In this document: piece after piece, positions 21,220 to 31,798 of the stretch
Layout of the letters: every line of letters starts with the position of its first letter
How positions within the stretch are numbered: the first letter of the stretch is position 1
Assembly (NCBI RefSeq): GCF_001506165.1
Contig: NZ_CP011427.1
Location: 2,976,001-3,040,000 of the forward strand
Direction: 5' to 3'
DNA: 64,000 nucleotides
From: Pantoea vagans
GTDB lineage: Bacteria; Pseudomonadota; Gammaproteobacteria; Enterobacterales; Enterobacteriaceae
The notes under the pieces: generated by a model
What the model saw: the letters and a program-made list of their open reading frames with translations, nothing else
What the model was told of the DNA's origin: nothing
The model's database searches: none
Position numbers and translations under genes: made by a program

Positions 21220-22740
21220 TTAGAACAAGCCCAAAGGCGCAGTGCCATAGCTGACCAGCAGATTTTTGGTTTGTTGATAGGCGCTCAGCGCCATTTTGTG
21301 GGTCTCGCGTCCCACGCCCGATTGCTTATAGCCACCGAATGCCGCGTGTGCAGGATAGATGTGATAGCAGTTGGTCCAGACGCGACCCGCTTTGATACCA
21401 CGCCCCATTCGGTACGCCAGATTGGTGTCTCTGGTCCACACACCTGCACCAAGACCAAACTGGGTTTCATTGGCAATCGCCAAAGCTTCCGCTTCGTCTT
21501 TAAAGGTGGTGATACCAATCACCGGTCCAAAAATCTCTTCCTGGAAACAACGCATCTGGTTAGTGCCTTTGATCAGGGTTGGCTGAATATAAAATCCGTT
21601 ATCCAGCTCTGCGGCGACGCTGGCGCGATCGCCTCCTGTTAGAATTTGCCCGCCTTCGTCACGGGCAATGTTGATATATGACAGTATTTTGTCGAATTGC
21701 TGACGTGAGGCCTGCGCACCGATCATGGTGTCGGTATCCAGCGGATCGCCGCGGCGAATGTTGGCGACTTTGTCCATCACGCGTGCCATAAACGGCTCAT
21801 AGATGGATTCATGGATCAAGGCACGGGACGGACAGGTACAGACTTCGCCCTGATTGAAGAAGCCCAACACCAACCCTTCCACGGCTTTTTCGATAAAGTC
21901 CGATTCACCGTCCATCACGTCGGCAAAGTAAATATTGGGTGATTTGCCGCCCAACTCTACCGTGCAGGGAATGATGTTCTCTGCCGCGCAAGCCATGATA
22001 TGGCGCCCGACAGGCGTTGAACCGGTGAAGGCGATCTTGGCAATACGTTTGCTGGTTGCCAGTGCTTCACCGGCTTCGCGGCCAAAACCTTGCACCACGT
22101 TCAGTACGCCCGCCGGGAACAGATCGCCAATTAACTCCATCAACAAGGTGATCGCCAGCGGCGTTTGCTCTGCAGGCTTTAGCACCACGCAGTTGCCTGC
22201 CGCCAGCGCCGGTGCCAGTTTCCAGGCGGCCATCAACAGCGGGAAGTTCCAGGGAATGATTTGGCCCACCACGCCCAGTGGCTCGTGGAAATGATAAGCC
22301 ACTGTGGTTTCATCAATCTCTGCGGTACTGCCTTCCTGTGCACGCAGGCAGCCTGCAAAATAGCGGAAGTGATCCACCGCCAGCGGTAAATCCGCATTCA
22401 GGGTTTCTCGAATCGGTTTTCCGTTATCCCAACTTTCCGCGACGGAGAGCATTTCGAGATTGGCTTCAATGCAGTCGGCCACCTTCAACAGCAGGTTGGC
22501 ACGATGTTGTACGCTGGTTTTTCCCCAGGCGTCAGCGGCCTGATGAGCAGCGTCCAGTGCTAAATCGATATCGCGTGCATCCGAACGCGGAAATTTCGCA
22601 ATATCGCTGCCATCAACTGGCGAGGTGTTAGTGAAATACTGGCCGCTGAGAGGCTCTGTGAATTTGCCCGCAATAAAATTACCGTAGGTCGCTTTGAAGG
22701 TCACCAAAGCGCCGGGCGTACCGGGATGTGCATAACGCAT
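21220..22740 (-). CDS. aldB: NAD(P)-dependent aldehyde dehydrogenase, AldB type
   Basis: 506 residues of the aldehyde dehydrogenase superfamily, very close to E. coli AldB, down to the C-terminal APLGLF. Visible: [21 protein letters not shown] (cofactor binding), FTGSTPVGR, general base Glu in VELGGKSPN and catalytic Cys in [11 protein letters not shown] (about residue 300). The start MRYAHPG at 22740 is chosen because AAGGAG lies 6 bases upstream; a start five codons earlier is possible but overlaps that site. It likely oxidises acetaldehyde or a related aldehyde to the acid. First gene of a two-gene operon with adhP. Confidence 0.88.
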   Translation of the reverse strand: MRYAHPGTPGALVTFKATYGNFIAGKFTEPLSGQYFTNTSPVDGSDIAKFPRSDARDIDLALDAAHQAADAWGKTSVQHRANLLLKVADCIEANLEMLSVAESWDNGKPIRETLNADLPLAVDHFRYFAGCLRAQEGSTAEIDETTVAYHFHEPLGVVGQIIPWNFPLLMAAWKLAPALAAGNCVVLKPAEQTPLAITLLMELIGDLFPAGVLNVVQGFGREAGEALATSKRIAKIAFTGSTPVGRHIMACAAENIIPCTVELGGKSPNIYFADVMDGESDFIEKAVEGLVLGFFNQGEVCTCPSRALIHESIYEPFMARVMDKVANIRRGDPLDTDTMIGAQASRQQFDKILSYINIARDEGGQILTGGDRASVAAELDNGFYIQPTLIKGTNQMRCFQEEIFGPVIGITTFKDEAEALAIANETQFGLGAGVWTRDTNLAYRMGRGIKAGRVWTNCYHIYPAHAAFGGYKQSGVGRETHKMALSAYQQTKNLLVSYGTAPLGLF

Positions 22741-22832
22741 CGCAAACTCCTTCATGTAGGGTCAGGTCTTATAAGCTGGCAGCGGCAACCTGTGGGTCAA
22801 CAGATTGAACAGCCCGCTGCCGTGATGACTAT

Positions 22833-22848
22833 TGCAGCGGACGTGCCA
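22833..22848 (-). promoter_or_regulatory. Sigma-54 (-24/-12) promoter of the aldB-adhP operon
   Basis: The minus strand reads TGGCACGTCCGCTGCA, matching the sigma-54 consensus TGGCACG-N4-TTGCA except for one base, with the required GG-N10-GC spacing. It lies 92 bp before the aldB start and is divergent from a sigma-54 activator gene. Confidence 0.88.
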
Positions 22849-22955
22849 GTTTTTTTCAGCTTGCGAAAATTTAAAAAATCGTTATATCTATCATCGCGTT
22901 ATAAAACCAATAGCCCTTTTAATCGCGCGGGTTCTGACAGTTAAAATCCTCATCT

Positions 22956-22974
22956 GTGTTGCGTATCGCAACAC
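22956..22974. promoter_or_regulatory. Probable activator (enhancer) site
   Basis: The perfect palindrome GTGTTGCG-TAT-CGCAACAC lies about 110 bp upstream of the sigma-54 promoter, a normal enhancer distance. The half-site CGCAACAC recurs at 23000-23007, exactly 33 bp (about three helical turns) away in the same orientation. It is probably bound by the divergent AcoR-type regulator. Confidence 0.7.
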
Positions 22975-23031
22975 CACAGAAACCGAACCGCTACAATGTC
23001 GCAACACTTTCGCTTAGGCATGAGGTTACCA

Positions 23032-24804
23032 ATGCAGGGAAATTCAGCCGCGTCTGCCGTTCATACCAATCCGCTCTTGAGCGACTCCTGGTTCCGTAGC
23101 CAGCTGTATGGTCTCGACCGCACCGCCGATGATTTTCCGCGCGTTCGCCAGGGCGAACTGGCCGATGTGCTTGCCAGTAATGCTGGCTTACAACAGTTCG
23201 CGCAGCCGGTGATCAAACAACTGGCGCAGAAACTGGCCGAGAAACAGTCAGTATTGATCCTCTCTGATGCGACCGGGCTGGTGCTGAATACTTTTGGCGA
23301 TATGCAATCGATGGAGAAAGCGCAACGCTTTGCCCTAGCGCCAGGCAATCTGTGGAGTGAATGTGGACGCGGCACCAACGCCATTGGCACTGCACTCGCA
23401 ATTAATGATGGCTGTGAGATCGACGGTCATCAGCACTTCCTTACCCTCAATCAAGACCTGTATTGCGCAGCGATGCCGCTGCAGATGCCCAATGGACAGA
23501 TTGCGGGCGTTTTGGACATTTCTGGCCCAGCGCACTTCCCTCACCCGCAAACCTTCCAGTGGGTGCAGGCCGCCGCGAAGCAGATCGAATATTTGTGGGT
23601 TAAGCAGAGCCTGCATCCGCAACAGTGGCTGATGAGCCTGCATGTCGAACCACAGGGCATTGATACCAGCGATGAGTTGCTGCTGGTGTTTTCCGATAAC
23701 GTGCTGACGGCCGCCAACCGCATTGCGATGCGGGAGTTGGCACTGAGCGCCGAGCAACTGGGTACGCTAACGTTTCAACAACTGTTTCCGCAGCTAGAAC
23801 AGCAGGCAAATAGCATCCCGCTGCCGATCGATTATGCCCAGCAACACTATTATTTCCGCCTGCGCGCGCCCCATCGCCAGCACTTTGCGACACCGAGTGA
23901 ACCCGCCGTCGATCTGCCCTTCTCATTACGCCGTGATGGCGAAAAAATGGTGCGCCTGATGAATGCGGGTGTTTCACTCTGTATTCACGGAGAAACCGGC
24001 AGCGGCAAAGAGTATGTGAGCCGTGCGCTGCACCAGCAAAGCCGCTGGCGTGACGGTAAATTTGTCGCGATCAACTGTGCGGCCATCCCCGAAGCGTTAA
24101 TCGAGTCGGAGCTGTTTGGTTATCAGCCCGGTGCCTTTACCGGCGCCAGCAAAAATGGCTACATCGGTAAAATCCGCGAGGCCGATGGCGGCGTGCTGTT
24201 CCTGGATGAGATCGGCGATATGCCGCTGTCGTTGCAAACCCGTCTGCTGCGCGTGCTGCAGGAGAAAGAAGTGGCGCCACTCGGGTCCAGCCGCAGTTGG
24301 CCGGTGAACTTTGCCGTGATTTGCGCCACGCACCGTGATTTAGCGCAGCGAGTGGCTGAAGGCGAATTCCGCGAGGATCTGTTGTACCGCCTGCAGGAAT
24401 TTTCCATGACCATCCCACCGCTGCGAGCCTGGCCAGACGTTCAGGGCTTTATCAGTCGGTTGTGGATTGAACTGGGCGGTGCTGAACGTGATATTCAACT
24501 TTCCCCCGCCTTACTGGAATCGCTGGCGCAGTTGCCCTGGCCGGGAAATGTACGTCAGCTGCGCAGTTTGTTGCGCGTGCTGTTGGCGTTAGCCGATGAA
24601 GGCGAAGAGGTAACGGATGTGCATTTACCGGCCGAATACCGCCGGGCAGCAATAATGCCCATCGAAGATCGTCAAAGCCATGATGAACGCTTGATTAGCG
24701 AAACGCTGCAGCGCTTCAACGGCAATATCAGTAAAACAGCAGAAGCATTAGGCGTCGCGCGCAGCACGCTCTATCGTCGTGCGGCACGCGACAAACGCGA
24801 TTAA
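23032..24804 (+). CDS. AcoR-type sigma-54-dependent transcriptional activator
   Basis: A 590-residue enhancer-binding protein. An N-terminal GAF-type sensor (about 60-190, with [11 protein letters not shown] typical of the AcoR group) is followed by an AAA+ domain with Walker A GETGSGKE (about 320), the sigma-54 contact loop GAFTGA (about 367) and Walker B FLDEIGD (about 391). A Fis-type helix-turn-helix closes the C-terminus (about 553-590). The start ATG at 23032 is preferred because GAGG lies 6 bases before it; an ATG 12 codons upstream lacks any site. It probably activates the divergent aldB-adhP operon in response to acetoin, ethanol or an aldehyde; the ligand is not known. Its stop overlaps the convergent yajQ stop by 4 bp. 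Confidence 0.9.
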   Translation: MQGNSAASAVHTNPLLSDSWFRSQLYGLDRTADDFPRVRQGELADVLASNAGLQQFAQPVIKQLAQKLAEKQSVLILSDATGLVLNTFGDMQSMEKAQRFALAPGNLWSECGRGTNAIGTALAINDGCEIDGHQHFLTLNQDLYCAAMPLQMPNGQIAGVLDISGPAHFPHPQTFQWVQAAAKQIEYLWVKQSLHPQQWLMSLHVEPQGIDTSDELLLVFSDNVLTAANRIAMRELALSAEQLGTLTFQQLFPQLEQQANSIPLPIDYAQQHYYFRLRAPHRQHFATPSEPAVDLPFSLRRDGEKMVRLMNAGVSLCIHGETGSGKEYVSRALHQQSRWRDGKFVAINCAAIPEALIESELFGYQPGAFTGASKNGYIGKIREADGGVLFLDEIGDMPLSLQTRLLRVLQEKEVAPLGSSRSWPVNFAVICATHRDLAQRVAEGEFREDLLYRLQEFSMTIPPLRAWPDVQGFISRLWIELGGAERDIQLSPALLESLAQLPWPGNVRQLRSLLRVLLALADEGEEVTDVHLPAEYRRAAIMPIEDRQSHDERLISETLQRFNGNISKTAEALGVARSTLYRRAARDKRD

Positions 24805-25292
24805 TCGCGGAAGTTTTTGAACTGGAATGGCTGACCGAGGTTGCCGCCGCGCACCAGCGCCATGGCACCTTGCAGGTCATCACGTGATTTTCCGGTCACG
24901 CGCAGTTCTTCACCCTGAATTTGCGTCTGCACCTTCAACTTGCTGTCTTTGATCAGCTTGACCAGCTTTTTAGCGATATCGCTTTCGATACCTTTTTTCA
25001 GCTTGGCTTCCACGCTCCAGCTTTTACCGCTGTGAATGATCTCTTCTGGCACTTCAATCGCTGCGCCTTCAATACCGCGTTTCAGCAGCTTCTCGCGCAA
25101 AATATCCACCAGCTGTTTAACCTGAAAATCAGATTCGCTGGTGATTTTGATGGACTCATTCTTTTCGTTGAGCTCAATGGAAGCGCTCACGTTGCGGAAA
25201 TCGAAACGGGTTGAGATCTCACGGTTGGCATTCTCCACCGCATTACGCACTTCCGGCAGTTCGACTTCGGAAACGATATCGAAAGATGGCAT
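24801..25292 (-). CDS. yajQ: YajQ family nucleotide-binding protein
   Basis: 163 residues, the same as E. coli YajQ, starting [19 protein letters not shown] at 25292 (an upstream in-frame start would add 11 unrelated residues). Two ferredoxin-like domains with [21 protein letters not shown] and the C-terminal [18 protein letters not shown]. Family members bind nucleotides, and in Xanthomonas bind cyclic di-GMP; the role in enterobacteria is unsettled. Convergent with the AcoR-type gene, divergent from panE as in E. coli (yajR-yajQ-panE order, here interrupted by the ald/adh module). Confidence 0.95.
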   Translation of the reverse strand: MPSFDIVSEVELPEVRNAVENANREISTRFDFRNVSASIELNEKNESIKITSESDFQVKQLVDILREKLLKRGIEGAAIEVPEEIIHSGKSWSVEAKLKKGIESDIAKKLVKLIKDSKLKVQTQIQGEELRVTGKSRDDLQGAMALVRGGNLGQPFQFKNFRD

Positions 25293-25417
25293 CTTTTCTT
25301 CTCCTGATACTAAAGTGACATGCATAATACGCGTCTTATGGCGCTAATTAAACACGATACGCGGAAAGCTATACTTAACGATGTCGTGAAATTGAGAACC
25401 CCTCAGCGGGAGGCAAA

Positions 25418-26338
25418 ATGAAAATTACCGTGTTGGGTTGCGGCGCCCTGGGTCAGATTTGGCTCGCCGCTCTCGCACGCCAGGGACATGAGGTTCAGGG
25501 CTGGTTGCGCGTGCCGCAACCCTACTGCTCGGTAAACGTGATCGATCCCCAAGGCAACGCCAGCAATCACACGTTCATTGCCAACGATCCGCTGTTTCTT
25601 GCTGAAAGCCAGCTGCTGCTGGTGACACTGAAAGCGCCGCAGGTTTCTCCGGCGGTGAAGAACCTGCAAAGTGTGTTGCCGGCACATGCGCCGATTCTAT
25701 TACTGCATAACGGTATGGGCACGCTGGAAGAACTCAAAGAGCTGCCACAGCCCCTGTTGCGGGGGATTACCACCCACGCCGCAATGCGCGATGGCACGGT
25801 CATCAAACATGTGGCATACGGTATAACTCATATCGGCCCCACCAGTCGCGAAAGCGCCTCACTGAGCGATCTCGCTGATATCCTGCATCAGGCGCTGCCT
25901 GACGTGGCCTGGCATGACAACATTGCTTCCGCCAGCTGGCGCAAACTGGCGGTGAATTGCGTGATCAATCCGCTCACCGTTGAGCATGATTGCCAGAATG
26001 GTGCTCTGCGCGCCTGGCCAGAGCAGATTGCCACGCTGTGTGAAGAGATCGCCTGGGTGATGGAGCGCGAGGGCCAGCACATCGCGGTCGATAACCTGCG
26101 CGACATCATTTATGACGTCATTGACAGCACCGCGGGCAATACCTCCTCGATGTTGCAGGACGTGCGCGCGCAGCGTCTGACCGAAATTGATTACATCACC
26201 GGCTACCTGCTGCGCCGCGCCCGCGCGCAGGGGATTACCCTGCCGGAGAACACCCGTTTGTACGACCTGATTAAACGCAAGGAGTCCCAATATGAGCGCG
26301 AACGCATCGGTTCTGGTTTGCCTGGCACATGGCAGTGA
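25418..26338 (+). CDS. panE: 2-dehydropantoate 2-reductase (ketopantoate reductase)
   Basis: 306 residues (E. coli 303). The N-terminal NADPH Rossmann motif GCGALGQIW begins at residue 7; the catalytic region [12 protein letters not shown] holds the family Lys and Asn, and [22 protein letters not shown] is the C-terminal signature. It reduces ketopantoate to pantoate for coenzyme A synthesis. Its last 47 bp overlap the start of yajL, implying translational coupling. Confidence 0.96.
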   Translation: MKITVLGCGALGQIWLAALARQGHEVQGWLRVPQPYCSVNVIDPQGNASNHTFIANDPLFLAESQLLLVTLKAPQVSPAVKNLQSVLPAHAPILLLHNGMGTLEELKELPQPLLRGITTHAAMRDGTVIKHVAYGITHIGPTSRESASLSDLADILHQALPDVAWHDNIASASWRKLAVNCVINPLTVEHDCQNGALRAWPEQIATLCEEIAWVMEREGQHIAVDNLRDIIYDVIDSTAGNTSSMLQDVRAQRLTEIDYITGYLLRRARAQGITLPENTRLYDLIKRKESQYERERIGSGLPGTWQ

Positions 26339-26903
26339 AGAGATCGAAGCCGTTACCACCCTCGATCTGCTGGTACGCGGCGGTATCAGCGTCACCACTG
26401 CCAGCGTAGAGAGCGACGGCACGTGCGAGATTGTTTGCTCACGCGGTGTGCGCCTGCTGGCGGATGCGCCTTTGGTCGAAGTGGCCGATAACGATTATGA
26501 CGCCATCGTCTTGCCAGGCGGCCTGAAAGGCGCGGAGACATTTCGTGACAGCCCACTGCTGGTGGAAACGGTACGTCAATTTCACCTCGCTGGAAAAATT
26601 GTTGCGGCTATCTGCGCTGCACCGGGCACAGTGCTTATTCCACACGACCTGTTTCCGGTAGGAAACATGACGGGTTTTCCCGGATTGCGTGACACCATCC
26701 CCGATAAACACTGGATGGATCGCCGCGTGGCCTGGGACCCGCGCGTCAACCTGTTAACCAGCCAGGGGCCGGGCACTTCGATGGATTTTGCGCTAAAACT
26801 GATTGATTTGTTGGTGGATAAAGAGAAAGCGCGTGATGTGGCGTCACAGCTGGTGCTGGCGGCAGGGATTTATAATTATCAGGAATTTGAAGAGCGTGAA
26901 TAA
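26292..26903 (+). CDS. yajL: DJ-1/PfpI family protein YajL
   Basis: 203 residues. Conserved elements of the DJ-1 superfamily: the N-terminal Glu ([14 protein letters not shown]), the nucleophile-elbow Cys in [11 protein letters not shown] (about residue 107) and [13 protein letters not shown]. YajL is described as an oxidative-stress chaperone and deglycase; the latter activity is disputed. AAGGAG lies shortly before the ATG inside the panE coding sequence. It is slightly longer at the C-terminus (EFEERE) than the E. coli protein. Confidence 0.95.
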   Translation: MSANASVLVCLAHGSEEIEAVTTLDLLVRGGISVTTASVESDGTCEIVCSRGVRLLADAPLVEVADNDYDAIVLPGGLKGAETFRDSPLLVETVRQFHLAGKIVAAICAAPGTVLIPHDLFPVGNMTGFPGLRDTIPDKHWMDRRVAWDPRVNLLTSQGPGTSMDFALKLIDLLVDKEKARDVASQLVLAAGIYNYQEFEERE

Positions 26904-26935
26904 CAGCGTTGTGACGCAGTAAAACGGACATAAGG

Positions 26936-27011
26936 GTAGCGGCGCAATTCATTGCGCATGTCACAGCGGCAAGGTGCCGGATGCAACACGCGCGATAAAT
27001 CGCGCCGCTAC
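26936..27011. repeat. Palindromic repeat between yajL and thiI
   Basis: Outer arms GTAGCGGCGC (26936-26945) and GCGCCGCTAC (27002-27011) enclose inner half-palindromes CAATTCATTG and GCGATAAATCGC. Same family as 20054, 32782 and 63770. It lies between convergent genes and could stop transcription from both sides. Confidence 0.75.
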
Positions 27012-27025
27012 TTGATCTATCGCCG

Positions 27026-28474
27026 TTACGGGCGATAAACCTTCACATTTTTAAAGCCCTGCTCATGCAGATACAGCGCCTGTAAACGGCTCATCACGCC
27101 ACGATCGCAATACAGCAGCCAGGTTTTCGCCTGATCCAAATCGCCAAACTGGGTACTCAGCTTGTAGAACGGCAGTGATTTCACGTCCACGCCTTCTACC
27201 TGCAAGGGCGAGGCTTCCTGCTCATCCACCGAACGGATATCCAGCACCACGTCGTTGGCCGTGAATGAAGCCACAGTCTCCACTTCAACCACTTCTTCCT
27301 GGGCCTTTTCGGCAATTTCACGGATATCGACGTTGGTGGCTTCCTGCACCATGCGATTGAGGATCTCAAAATCGAAGTTCTGTTCTTCCGCTTCGATCTT
27401 CGCCTTCACCGCTTTCACCGTTGGGCTTTTAGAGATCACACCACAATATTCCGGCATGGTTTTGGCAAAATCTTCGGTACCGATTTTGCGCGCCAGATCG
27501 ATGATGTGCTCTTTATCGTGCGAAATCAGCGGGCGCAGAATCAAAGTATCAGAGGCGTTATCAATAAGACGCAGGTTGGTCAGCGTCTGGCTCGACACCT
27601 GGCCCAGCGCTTCACCGGTCACCAGTGCCTGCACGCCGTAACGCTCAGCGACCATCGAGGCCGCACGTACCATCATACGTTTCAGCACCACGCCCATCTG
27701 GCCGTCATCGACTTTTTCCAGAATCTCACCGACCACCGGTTCAAAGTTGATCGCCACAAAGCGCACGCGATGTGAGCGGCCAAAACGCTGCCACAAATAG
27801 TGTGCCACCTGACGTACGCCAATTTCATGCGCGGCGCCGCCAAGGTTAAAGAAGCAGTAATGCACGCGGCAACCACGACGCATCAGCATATAGCTGGACA
27901 CACCGGAATCGAAGCCACCGGAGATCAGCGACAGCACATCTTCTTGCGTGCCAATAGGGAAACCACCCAGCCCGGCATAACGCCCAGTAATCAGCAGCAG
28001 ACGATCGTCTTCAATCTCCAGATTCACCGTCACGTCCGGGTGATTCAACTGCACGCGGGCCGTTTCAATGTGCTGATTAAGACCACCACCAACGTAACGC
28101 TCCACATCAATTGAGCTGAAGCTGTGTTTGCCGCGGCGCTTAACGCGCACACAGAAGCTTTTGCCCTCAAGACGTTCGCGATTGAGCGCCAGCGTCTGCT
28201 CAAAGATATCGTGCATGTCGGTATAAGGCTGATCTTCCACCGCCAACACATGATGAATACCGGGAATACGCGTCAGCTCATCAATAACCACATCACGCAA
28301 GGATTCCTTCTTCGCGCGGACTTCGATGTGATCCCAGTGGCGCACCACGGCGATCTCTTCGTCGACCGTACGCAGCGTGTTACGGATGTTGCCGGTCAAA
28401 ATCTTGATAAAACGCAGACGCACCGACTGACTTTTGATGGTGATTTCTGGGAAGAGCTTGATGATAAACTTCAT
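27026..28474 (-). CDS. thiI: tRNA 4-thiouridine synthase / thiamine sulfur carrier ThiI
   Basis: 482 residues, the same as E. coli, starting [22 protein letters not shown] at 28474 (8 codons after an upstream in-frame ATG with no homology). Layout: N-terminal ferredoxin-like and THUMP domains; PP-loop [13 protein letters not shown] (about 180-195); Cys344 in EYCGVISKS; and a C-terminal rhodanese domain with the persulfide Cys456 in [12 protein letters not shown]. It thiolates U8 of tRNA and passes sulfur to ThiS for thiazole synthesis. Divergent from xseB-ispA-dxs, whose Dxs product also feeds thiamine. Confidence 0.98.
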   Translation of the reverse strand: MKFIIKLFPEITIKSQSVRLRFIKILTGNIRNTLRTVDEEIAVVRHWDHIEVRAKKESLRDVVIDELTRIPGIHHVLAVEDQPYTDMHDIFEQTLALNRERLEGKSFCVRVKRRGKHSFSSIDVERYVGGGLNQHIETARVQLNHPDVTVNLEIEDDRLLLITGRYAGLGGFPIGTQEDVLSLISGGFDSGVSSYMLMRRGCRVHYCFFNLGGAAHEIGVRQVAHYLWQRFGRSHRVRFVAINFEPVVGEILEKVDDGQMGVVLKRMMVRAASMVAERYGVQALVTGEALGQVSSQTLTNLRLIDNASDTLILRPLISHDKEHIIDLARKIGTEDFAKTMPEYCGVISKSPTVKAVKAKIEAEEQNFDFEILNRMVQEATNVDIREIAEKAQEEVVEVETVASFTANDVVLDIRSVDEQEASPLQVEGVDVKSLPFYKLSTQFGDLDQAKTWLLYCDRGVMSRLQALYLHEQGFKNVKVYRP

Positions 28475-28709
28475 GAGGATACTGGTTCGTTTGGGCAAAT
28501 AAGTGCTAAAAGCATCGGCACTTAGCTGTTAAGATCATATAATTACGGGTTAAGCAAAAGCACCCGCATCCGAGGCGCAAAAGTATACCACCTTTGTGAT
28601 GCGACTGCTTCAAGCAACCGTCATCACATTCATTAATTTGCTAATTAATCCTCGTCGGCTACCATGACCGATTGCAAGATGATTCCCAACCTGTGAGTCG
28701 ACACTGAAT

Positions 28710-28952
28710 ATGCCGAAAAAAGCCGAAGCGCCAGCCAGTTTTGAAAGCGCATTACAGCAACTGGAACAGATTGTTAGCCGTCTGGAGAGTGGTGAATTAC
28801 CGCTTGAAGAGGCGCTAAACGAATTCGAACGCGGCGTTCAACTGGCTCGTACTGGTCAGCAAACCCTGCAACAGGCTGAGCAGCGCGTACAGATCCTGCT
28901 CAGCGATGACAAAGATGCCGCGCTGGCACCGTTCACGCCGGAAAATGAGTAA
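28710..28952 (+). CDS. xseB: Exodeoxyribonuclease VII small subunit
   Basis: An 80-residue helical protein with the family motif [38 protein letters not shown]. It partners with XseA (not in this window) to degrade single-stranded DNA into oligonucleotides. First gene of the rightward xseB-ispA-dxs operon; its TAA overlaps the ispA ATG by one base. Confidence 0.96.
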   Translation: MPKKAEAPASFESALQQLEQIVSRLESGELPLEEALNEFERGVQLARTGQQTLQQAEQRVQILLSDDKDAALAPFTPENE

Positions 28953-29851
28953 TGGATTTCGCTAAATTACTGAACGCGTACCATGAACGCGTCAATCTGG
29001 CGTTGACGCGCTTAATAGATCCACTTCCTTTTCAGAGTTCTCCTCTGGTGCAAGCGATGCAATATGGGGCACTATTAGGCGGTAAGCGTTTGCGCCCCTT
29101 TTTAGTGTACGCCACGGGGGAGATGCTGAAGGCCGATACGGCCAGTCTGGATGTACCGGCAGCTGCCGTGGAATGCATTCATGCCTACTCTCTGATTCAT
29201 GATGATCTGCCGGCGATGGATGACGATGCGTTACGCCGCGGGCAGCCAACCTGCCATATCAAATATGGTGAAGACACGGCCATTCTCGCCGGTGATGCTT
29301 TGCAAACCCTGGCATTTTCGATTCTGGCCGATCAACCTATGCCGGGCGTCAGCGCGGAAGCGCGTATTGCTATGATATCTGAACTGGCTCAGGCCAGCGG
29401 CGTCGCGGGGATGTGCGGCGGACAAGCGCTGGATCTGGCTGCAGAAGGCAAAAGCGTCAACTTAGCGCAGCTTGAACAGATTCATCGTCACAAAACCGGC
29501 GCGTTGATTCGCGCAGCAGTGCGTCTTGGCGCCTTGGCTGCAGGCGAACGTGGCCGTGCCGCCCTGCCGGTTTTAGATACCTACGCCAACGCCATCGGAC
29601 TGGCGTTTCAGGTGCAGGATGACATTCTGGATGTGGTCGGCGACACCGCGGTGTTAGGCAAAACCCAGGGTGCGGATCAGGCATTAGGTAAAAGCACCTA
29701 TCCGGCGCTGATGGGGCTGGAAAACGCTCGCAGTAAGGCCTGGGATCTTTATCAGGAAGCGATTGGCGCGCTGGATATTCTGGCGGAGCAGTCCTATAAC
29801 ACCATCGCCTTGCAAGCACTGGCAAGCTTCATAATTGAACGCGATAAATAA
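28952..29851 (+). CDS. ispA: (2E,6E)-farnesyl diphosphate synthase
   Basis: 299 residues, all-alpha prenyltransferase. The first Asp-rich motif is DDLPAMDDD (about 84-92) with RRGQPTCH after it; the second is [14 protein letters not shown] (about 220-233), followed by GKSTYPAL. It condenses isopentenyl and dimethylallyl diphosphate to farnesyl diphosphate in the cytosol, feeding quinones, undecaprenyl carriers and the CyoE reaction. Coupled to xseB by one-base overlap and 19 bp before dxs. Confidence 0.97.
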   Translation: MDFAKLLNAYHERVNLALTRLIDPLPFQSSPLVQAMQYGALLGGKRLRPFLVYATGEMLKADTASLDVPAAAVECIHAYSLIHDDLPAMDDDALRRGQPTCHIKYGEDTAILAGDALQTLAFSILADQPMPGVSAEARIAMISELAQASGVAGMCGGQALDLAAEGKSVNLAQLEQIHRHKTGALIRAAVRLGALAAGERGRAALPVLDTYANAIGLAFQVQDDILDVVGDTAVLGKTQGADQALGKSTYPALMGLENARSKAWDLYQEAIGALDILAEQSYNTIALQALASFIIERDK

Positions 29852-29870
29852 CTTTCATAATGAGTCTCTG

Positions 29871-31736
29871 ATGAGTTTTGATATTGCAAAATACCCGACA
29901 CTGGCGTTAGCAAGCACGGTTCAGGAATTACGTTTATTACCGAAAGAAAAACTTCCGGTACTGTGTGACGAACTGCGTCAGTATCTGCTGGACAGCGTGA
30001 GCCGATCTTCCGGCCACTTCGCATCGGGTCTGGGCGTCGTCGAACTAACCGTCGCGCTGCATTATGTTTATAACACCCCGTTTGACCACTTGGTGTGGGA
30101 CGTTGGCCATCAGGCTTACCCGCATAAAATTTTGACCGGACGCCGCGATCGTATCGGTACCATCCGTCAGAAAAATGGCCTGCATCCTTTCCCATGGCGT
30201 GGCGAGAGCGAATATGACGTATTGAGCGTCGGCCACTCGTCGACCTCCATCAGCGCCGGTTTGGGTATGGCCGTTGCTGCTGAGCGTGAAGGCAAAGGCC
30301 GCCGCACCGCCTGTATCATCGGCGATGGCGCAATTACCGCCGGCATGGCGTTTGAAGCGATGAACCACGCGGGTGACATCAAGCCCGACATGCTGGTGAT
30401 CCTCAACGATAACGAGATGTCGATCTCTGAGAACGTCGGCGCACTCAACAATCGCCTGGCTCAGATCCTCTCGGGCAAAACCTATTCACGCCTGCGCGAA
30501 GGCGGCAAGCGCGTATTGGGTGGTCTGCCACCGATCAAAGAGCTGGTGAAGCGCACCGAAGAACATCTAAAAGGGATGGTGGTGCCGGGCACGCTGTTTG
30601 AAGAGCTGGGCTTCAACTATATTGGCCCGGTCGATGGCCACGATGTGCTGACGCTGGTCAGCACGCTGAAGAACATGCGAGACTTAAAAGGCCCGCAGTT
30701 CCTGCACATCATGACCAAAAAGGGCAAAGGATACGCGCCAGCAGAGCAAGATCCGATCGCCTGGCATGCCGTACCGAAATTTGATCCTGCCAGTGGTTCT
30801 CTGCCCAAAAGCGCCCCTGGATTGCCGAGCTATTCCAAAATTTTTGGTAACTGGCTCAGCGAAATGGCCGCTGACGATCCGCGCCTGATGGCGGTAACGC
30901 CCGCGATGCGCGAAGGCTCAGGCATGGTCAGCTATTCCCGTGACTATCCGCAGCAATATTTCGATGTGGCGATTGCCGAGCAGCACGCGGTGACTTTCGC
31001 GGCGGGTATGGCGATTGGCGGCTACAAGCCGGTGGTAGCGATTTACTCCACTTTCCTGCAGCGTGCCTACGATCAGCTAATTCACGACGTCGCCATCCAG
31101 AAACTACCGGTCCTGTTTGCTATCGATCGCGGCGGTATTGTGGGGGCTGACGGACAGACCCATCAGGGCGCGTTTGATATCGCTTTCCTGCGCTGTGTGC
31201 CCGAAATGGTGATCATGACGCCAAGTGATGAAAACGAGTGTCGCCAGATGCTCTACACCGGTTATCACTACCAGGATGGCCCAAGCGCCGTGCGCTACCC
31301 GCGTGGCACTGGCACCGGCGCGACCCTGGAGCCACTGGCAGCACTGCCGCTCGGTAAAGGGATTGTGAAACGTCGTGGTGAAAAACTGGCGATCCTGAAC
31401 TTTGGCACCCTGTTGCCTGAAGCGCAGGCGGCAGCGGAAGCGCTCAACGCCACCCTGGTGGATATGCGTTTTGTGAAGCCACTGGATGAAGCACTGATTG
31501 CGGAACTGGCGGCCAGCCATGATTCGCTGGTGACGCTGGAAGAAGGGGCAATTAAAGGCGGTGCCGGTAGCGGCGTGAATGAATACGTCATGGCGAAGCG
31601 CCTGCGCGTACACGTGCTGAACCTCGGTCTGCCGGACGAATTTATCCCTCAAGGCACTCAGGAAGAAGTTCGTCAGGATTATCAGCTGGATGCCGCCGGT
31701 ATTCAGCAGCAAATCACCGCCTGGCTGGCACAGTAA
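29871..31736 (+). CDS. dxs: 1-deoxy-D-xylulose-5-phosphate synthase
   Basis: 621 residues (E. coli 620), starting [16 protein letters not shown] at 29871; an in-frame start 12 codons earlier falls at the ispA end and is not favoured. Thiamine-diphosphate-binding [18 protein letters not shown] with the downstream N ([12 protein letters not shown]), the pyrimidine domain ([16 protein letters not shown], catalytic Glu) and the C-terminal transketolase domain are all present. It joins pyruvate and glyceraldehyde 3-phosphate, the entry to the MEP isoprenoid pathway and to thiamine and pyridoxal synthesis. Third gene of the operon. Confidence 0.98.
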   Translation: MSFDIAKYPTLALASTVQELRLLPKEKLPVLCDELRQYLLDSVSRSSGHFASGLGVVELTVALHYVYNTPFDHLVWDVGHQAYPHKILTGRRDRIGTIRQKNGLHPFPWRGESEYDVLSVGHSSTSISAGLGMAVAAEREGKGRRTACIIGDGAITAGMAFEAMNHAGDIKPDMLVILNDNEMSISENVGALNNRLAQILSGKTYSRLREGGKRVLGGLPPIKELVKRTEEHLKGMVVPGTLFEELGFNYIGPVDGHDVLTLVSTLKNMRDLKGPQFLHIMTKKGKGYAPAEQDPIAWHAVPKFDPASGSLPKSAPGLPSYSKIFGNWLSEMAADDPRLMAVTPAMREGSGMVSYSRDYPQQYFDVAIAEQHAVTFAAGMAIGGYKPVVAIYSTFLQRAYDQLIHDVAIQKLPVLFAIDRGGIVGADGQTHQGAFDIAFLRCVPEMVIMTPSDENECRQMLYTGYHYQDGPSAVRYPRGTGTGATLEPLAALPLGKGIVKRRGEKLAILNFGTLLPEAQAAAEALNATLVDMRFVKPLDEALIAELAASHDSLVTLEEGAIKGGAGSGVNEYVMAKRLRVHVLNLGLPDEFIPQGTQEEVRQDYQLDAAGIQQQITAWLAQ

Positions 31737-31746
31737 TCCCCTCCCC

Positions 31747-31794
31747 GCTCCTGCTGCTATGCTTAGGGGATCCCTAACGCATAAGAGCAGGAGC
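31747..31794 (+). promoter_or_regulatory. Hairpin burying the yajO ribosome-binding site
   Basis: GCTCCTGCT (31747-31755) pairs with AGCAGGAGC (31786-31794). An inner stem TATGCTTAGGG pairs with CCCTAA and GCATA, with one bulged base and a GAT loop. The AGGAG Shine-Dalgarno sequence of yajO (31789-31793, 5 bases before the ATG) lies wholly in the 3' arm. No T-run follows, so this is not a plain dxs terminator. Confidence 0.7.
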
Positions 31795-31798
31795 TCCA

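Noticed and set aside
22996..23031. Upstream ATG of the AcoR-type gene
   Set aside because: It has no ribosome-binding site and would place the enhancer half-site in coding sequence; the ATG at 23032 has GAGG at the right distance.
28475..28709. Thiamine riboswitch between thiI and xseB
   Set aside because: No match to the conserved TPP core (CUGAGA and ACCUGA-type boxes) on either strand; only divergent promoter DNA is seen.
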